From Lithospermum erythrorhizon (Eukaryota > Streptophyta > Magnoliopsida > Boraginales > Boraginaceae), in NCBI GenBank assembly GCA_019722365.1, contig JADFUC010000184.1:62001-126000 (forward strand): a stretch of 64,000 nt of DNA. Reading direction: 5' to 3'. Position 1 is the first letter of the stretch. Every line of letters starts with the position of its first letter. Under the pieces are notes generated by a model. That model saw only the letters and a list, made by a program, of their open reading frames with translations. It did no database searches and was not told where the DNA came from. The position numbers and the translations under genes were made by a program. Shown piece after piece: positions 60,331 through 64,000 of the stretch.

Positions 60331-61948
60331 CTTTGGAGATTCCATTTGCTTGATTTCCACGGGTAAACATTACCCTATTTTCATCCGCTTCGTTTTTATT
60401 GGGCCGGAAATGCGTTTGAGCTGGTTTATCAGAAAATCTAGATTTTATTTGGTTCTCTTAGATTTATTATTATTTTAATCTCATAAATTTAGAAAACCTT
60501 ATTTTAGGTTTAAAATTAGATTTATTTAAATAAAATCCAAATTTAACACAAAATGTCTCGAATGCTTAATTCGGAAACAGTATTATTTTCTCACGGCTTA
60601 AATTTAGTGTGACTCGGAGTGAACCACAATCAACACGTATCATCATTGTGATCGGTTGAGAATTAATTAAATCAATAAATTCATATAAATAAATTTTATT
60701 AATTAAATTTCCACTATCTACAGAGACTATAATCACTAAACTTATTTAGACAAATGATTTTTTATTATGAAGGGAGGTCAATTAATATATTATATATGAA
60801 ACTCTATCAACAAACCTCATGACTTTATTACATGTTTTTTCAATCTCTTAAAAACACTACCTCCATTCTAATTTTAATTGACACATTTAATTTAATTTGA
60901 ATTGAAATTATCTTATTAAAATATGTTAGAAATACAATTAAAACAATATAATAAACAAAAGATTTGAGCTCAGCCCATTGAAGGAAAGGCGTCGCGTTAA
61001 ATATTTCAAAGTACGGGTGATTTAATATTTTCATGTGTTTATGAAACTTTAATAAAAACACAATGGAATTAGTTTTCTATGGAATCCATTGATTCTTAAC
61101 ATTATATCATGATAGGTAAGGCTCGTCGATTTCATCACATGATCTTAGATTTCATCAACGCTGATCACCGAAAAATAGGTTTAGCGTACTAGATGATGAT
61201 AATGAAGGAAGAGCCTTGCATTAAATATATCAAAGTAGAGGTGATTTTATGGTCTTGGGTTATATCCATCTACGACCAATAATTGGTTTTAGCATCGATC
61301 CCACGAACTCTACTTGATGATCGTCATTTTAAACAATCAAAATATTTAAAATGAATACTATGCAAATTCAATTAATTAAACTACCGTTTTTTGAGCGTAA
61401 GCTTTTGTCGTCGTTCTTTTTATATATTATGAAAAATTACAAAAAATATGATGAAAATATTCTTAAAACAAATTCAATGATATCAATTTTATCTTTTCGG
61501 ATTAATAAATAAAAAAATAATTTGTGATCGAATCGTTAGCAATTTAATACTTGATTGATTAATTTGAAATTAAGGGTAATTATGTACCAAGTACAAATGA
61601 AATTAAATTCAAGTCGTGGAGCGTTACTGGTTGGGAGTTATTACTCAACGAAGAACTTAATGAATCGAAGACGACGAATCACAGGAGCTATTCAACGAAC
61701 TTGTGAATCGAAGACGACGAGTCACAGGAGCTGTAAGCTTTTCAGTTTAAGTGGTAATCGGACATTCCTACAAATTCGCCGCCACTTACAATATAAAGGA
61801 AACGAGAAGAAAAATTCAACTTATAATAATTGAAGAACACTTCCATCCGTATCCATTAAAACAAGATAGATGGGCAATGGTAGAATAAGTAGAATATTGA
61901 TTTTGATAGTTCATTTTTTTACATTTTAAATATAATTATTTTATATAT
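60331..61948. other. AT-rich intergenic stretch with MITE fragment
   Basis: I see no gene. ACTACCTCCATTCTAATTTT near 60856 looks like one end of a Stowaway-like MITE without a partner. GAATCGAAGACGACGA(A/G)TC with ACAGGAGCT is directly repeated at about 61662 and 61706, a short tandem duplication. Confidence 0.45.
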
Positions 61949-61952
61949 ATGT

Positions 61953-62141
61953 TGTACTCTATCTATTTTATAAAGGTTGGTCTGTTTGATTTAAAAATAA
62001 ATAAATAAAGAGAGAATATTTTAATATTAGTTAAATTTGACATATTTCCTAAAATCTAGTAAAATTTAGTTAAATGAGACAAGTTATGATAAATGAAAAA
62101 ATATATATATATATTATTTTTATTTGATGGAGGGAGTATAC
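61953..62141. mobile_element. Stowaway-like MITE
   Basis: The left end GTACTCTATCTATTTTATAA and the right end reverse-complemented GTATACTCCCTCCATCAAAT are imperfect inverted repeats around a roughly 190-bp AT-rich core. There is no ORF. Confidence 0.55.
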
Positions 62142-64000
62142 TATTTCGTGAAAAATATAGAAAATATTAGTATTTTTAATGTAATTAATATTAACATTAT
62201 AACATTGATTCAGTATAATATTATAAAGTTATGTGAGGCAATTTAGATTATAATTTTTTTTTGTTTGAGTAGTGAAAATTAATTAAACTGAATATTTTTT
62301 GTGTCGGAGGTATTATCGATTTATTACTATTATTATGATCCACATGATCCGATCTCATATATGTTCTTTCATTCCTTTCCATGGTCCATGGATGATGATC
62401 ATTGATCACCCGACTGCAGTTGTGATCATTGACTTATTAGCTAGGTTGACGAATTTAAACTTGAATAGATCGATTTTATGGGTTCAACTTCCAACATTTA
62501 TGAGTACTACTTATTAAAAACAGAAGTATTGGTTGTATTGCTTTTAATACCTAGTACTTGGAACTAATAAAAGAACACCGACTTCTTGTGAGTATTCAAT
62601 TTAATTTCATTAACTTGAATATTTAAGATGATCAGGCAGAACATCCAATCAAAACGGAATTATATAATCAGTTAAGATGAACCGAAGTATGTTAATGATG
62701 TAATAATGATATACAATTTCAGTATAAATTAAAGGATAAAATTTCGCACGTATCTTAGGCTATCGAAGTCGTTTCGAATAAGTAGCGTAGGCTATTGACG
62801 CTGAATAGATAGCGATTCACATTTTAGCCTTTCAAAACTTTTTTAAAATCGTATGCATCATATTTTTAGAAACCAAATGATTTTAAAAAAAGGCGATTTA
62901 AATGACAACGTCGAATAAACTAAATCCAAGCCTCTAGCCACTTCAGCCAGCGTATGGGTAATTATTAACTCACCCACTCAATTTTAATTAATTAAATAAA
63001 AAATAAAATAAATAAATAAATGCTTATTGTCTCACTTTACCTAACATCCAAATAAGTTCATTTTGGTTCTCGTATTAAGTTTCATCGCAACCATTGTTCT
63101 GTTTCATTTTATTCGGATTCTTCGATATCATTTTCCAACGGCAAGGCCAACAATGCATCTTCTGACTTATACCATTTTGCTCTACTATTGATTTTCTCCT
63201 TCATATTTGTTTGAAGACCAAAAGTTGGGAACATGGGGGTAGGTATAAGGTTGAAGATGATGTATTTCATTATTTTTATTTAATTAATTAAAATTAATTA
63301 GGTGAATTAAAAAATTCTTGTGTGGTTGGGTTAGTTAGAGTGGTGGGTGAGTTATTTGGATATTGATTGGCTACCGTTATTTGGCACTAGTGATTTGAGC
63401 TTGAAAGTATAGGTGTCACGATTTTGAAAAATTCAGGTGCCAAAAATACAATCAAGGTGTCTATTTAAAATCTTAAATAATCCATGTGACTATTTGAAAT
63501 GATTTCGTTAGTTCAGGTACAAATTTAGCTTAAATTAAATGAAACACCAACATTAAAAGTTATGTAATGATGTAATCATGTAAAGTTGTCTAACGATTCG
63601 GGCTTAATCGGCGACTAGGGAATTCGAACCTTGAGTTCCACTCTGCCCCAACCCTAGCCCACTAACCGTCGAATGGCCTCTTACTCTCTTAGAATACTAA
63701 TTAGTGGGTTGGATTGAGACTTAGCCCACTAATTATTGGGTTGGAATGCAGTAATGCACTACCATTGACGAGTTCCTAAACTATTTCGACTAGGGGTACT
63801 TCTAGGCTCTAGCTAGGGTTGTTATTGGATTATCGACTAACCAAGTAAGTTGGAATGTTTTCGGTTCGGTCGGTTTTTCGAAAAAAATTTAAATCGTTAT
63901 TTAAATCGTAAGCCAAATTTCGGTTCGAAATTAATTAGATTTGAATCGGTTCGATTGATGTCGGTTTTAACAATAATATAATATAAAAAGTTTGTGCTAT
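62142..64000. other. Intergenic stretch to the window end
   Basis: I see no gene. Around 62960-63010 and 63270-63355 there are inverted matching segments (AACTCACCC..., TTTTAATTAATTAAATAAAA), suggesting a degraded inverted-repeat element. The GC-richer 63590-63840 stretch repeats AGCCCACTAA and ATTAGTGGGTTGG-like words but matches no family I know. Confidence 0.4.

Noticed and set aside
63590..63840. GC-richer segment with an ATTCGAACC box near 63620
   Set aside because: No matching A box or tail, and no coding frame; too weak to call a SINE or gene.
1..64000. CRISPR arrays, bacterial operons or organellar insertions
   Set aside because: No regularly spaced repeats, ribosome-binding sites or recognisable plastid/mitochondrial genes; all genes are intron-containing nuclear plant genes.

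Overview
This window is nuclear DNA from a eudicot plant. It is AT-rich and holds intron-containing genes with GT-AG borders, separated by kilobases of degraded transposon sequence. The protein families are typically plant ones: a GIP1/DUF1296 protein, an AWPM-19/PM19 protein, a full-size ABCB transporter, and a PRP39 with a Gln-rich tail. I cannot name the species. All exon borders below were placed by hand from reading frame and splice dinucleotides, so they are models.

Layout: (1) 419-3466 (+), the 3' part of a TBC-domain Rab-GAP gene that starts left of the window. (2) 3.6-10.9 kb, gene-poor. It holds a Mutator-like element (about 7368-10208) with a solo LTR nested in it, both with visible target-site duplications. 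(3) 10951-13443 (-), an organellar-type adenylate kinase whose last exon is broken. (4) 14212-19155 (-), a GBF-interacting-protein-1-like gene interrupted inside an exon by a 91-bp insertion/duplication. (5) 19.2-29.4 kb, repeats including an LTR-retrotransposon-derived block at 22.2-24.6 kb. (6) 29395-35522 (+), a PRP39-like splicing-factor gene with a lost segment and several frameshifts in its HAT-repeat body but an intact 388-codon Gln-rich 3' ORF. (7) 39498-40246 (+), an intact PM19-like membrane-protein gene. (8) 41054-42855 (-), an acidic plant-specific protein of unknown function. (9) 44037-53006 (-), a full-size ABCB (MDR/PGP-type) transporter with nested transposons in intron 1. (10) 53-64 kb, gene-poor, with a probable SINE, a Pack-MULE-type element carrying a PPR gene fragment, MITEs and microsatellites.

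The genes do not form a pathway. The main pattern is evolutionary. Three neighbouring housekeeping-type genes (adenylate kinase, GIP1-like, PRP39-like) are all damaged, while the genes at either side are open. Two of the damaged genes carry 15-17-bp direct repeats flanking short insertions, and two carry tandem duplications spanning an exon/intron border. A reasonable inference is a duplicated chromosome segment undergoing fractionation, with functional copies elsewhere in the genome. The best single novelty candidate is the 756-bp element at 54296-55051, which carries a PPR fragment between terminal inverted repeats with a perfect 10-bp target-site duplication. I saw no sign of an entirely new molecular system.
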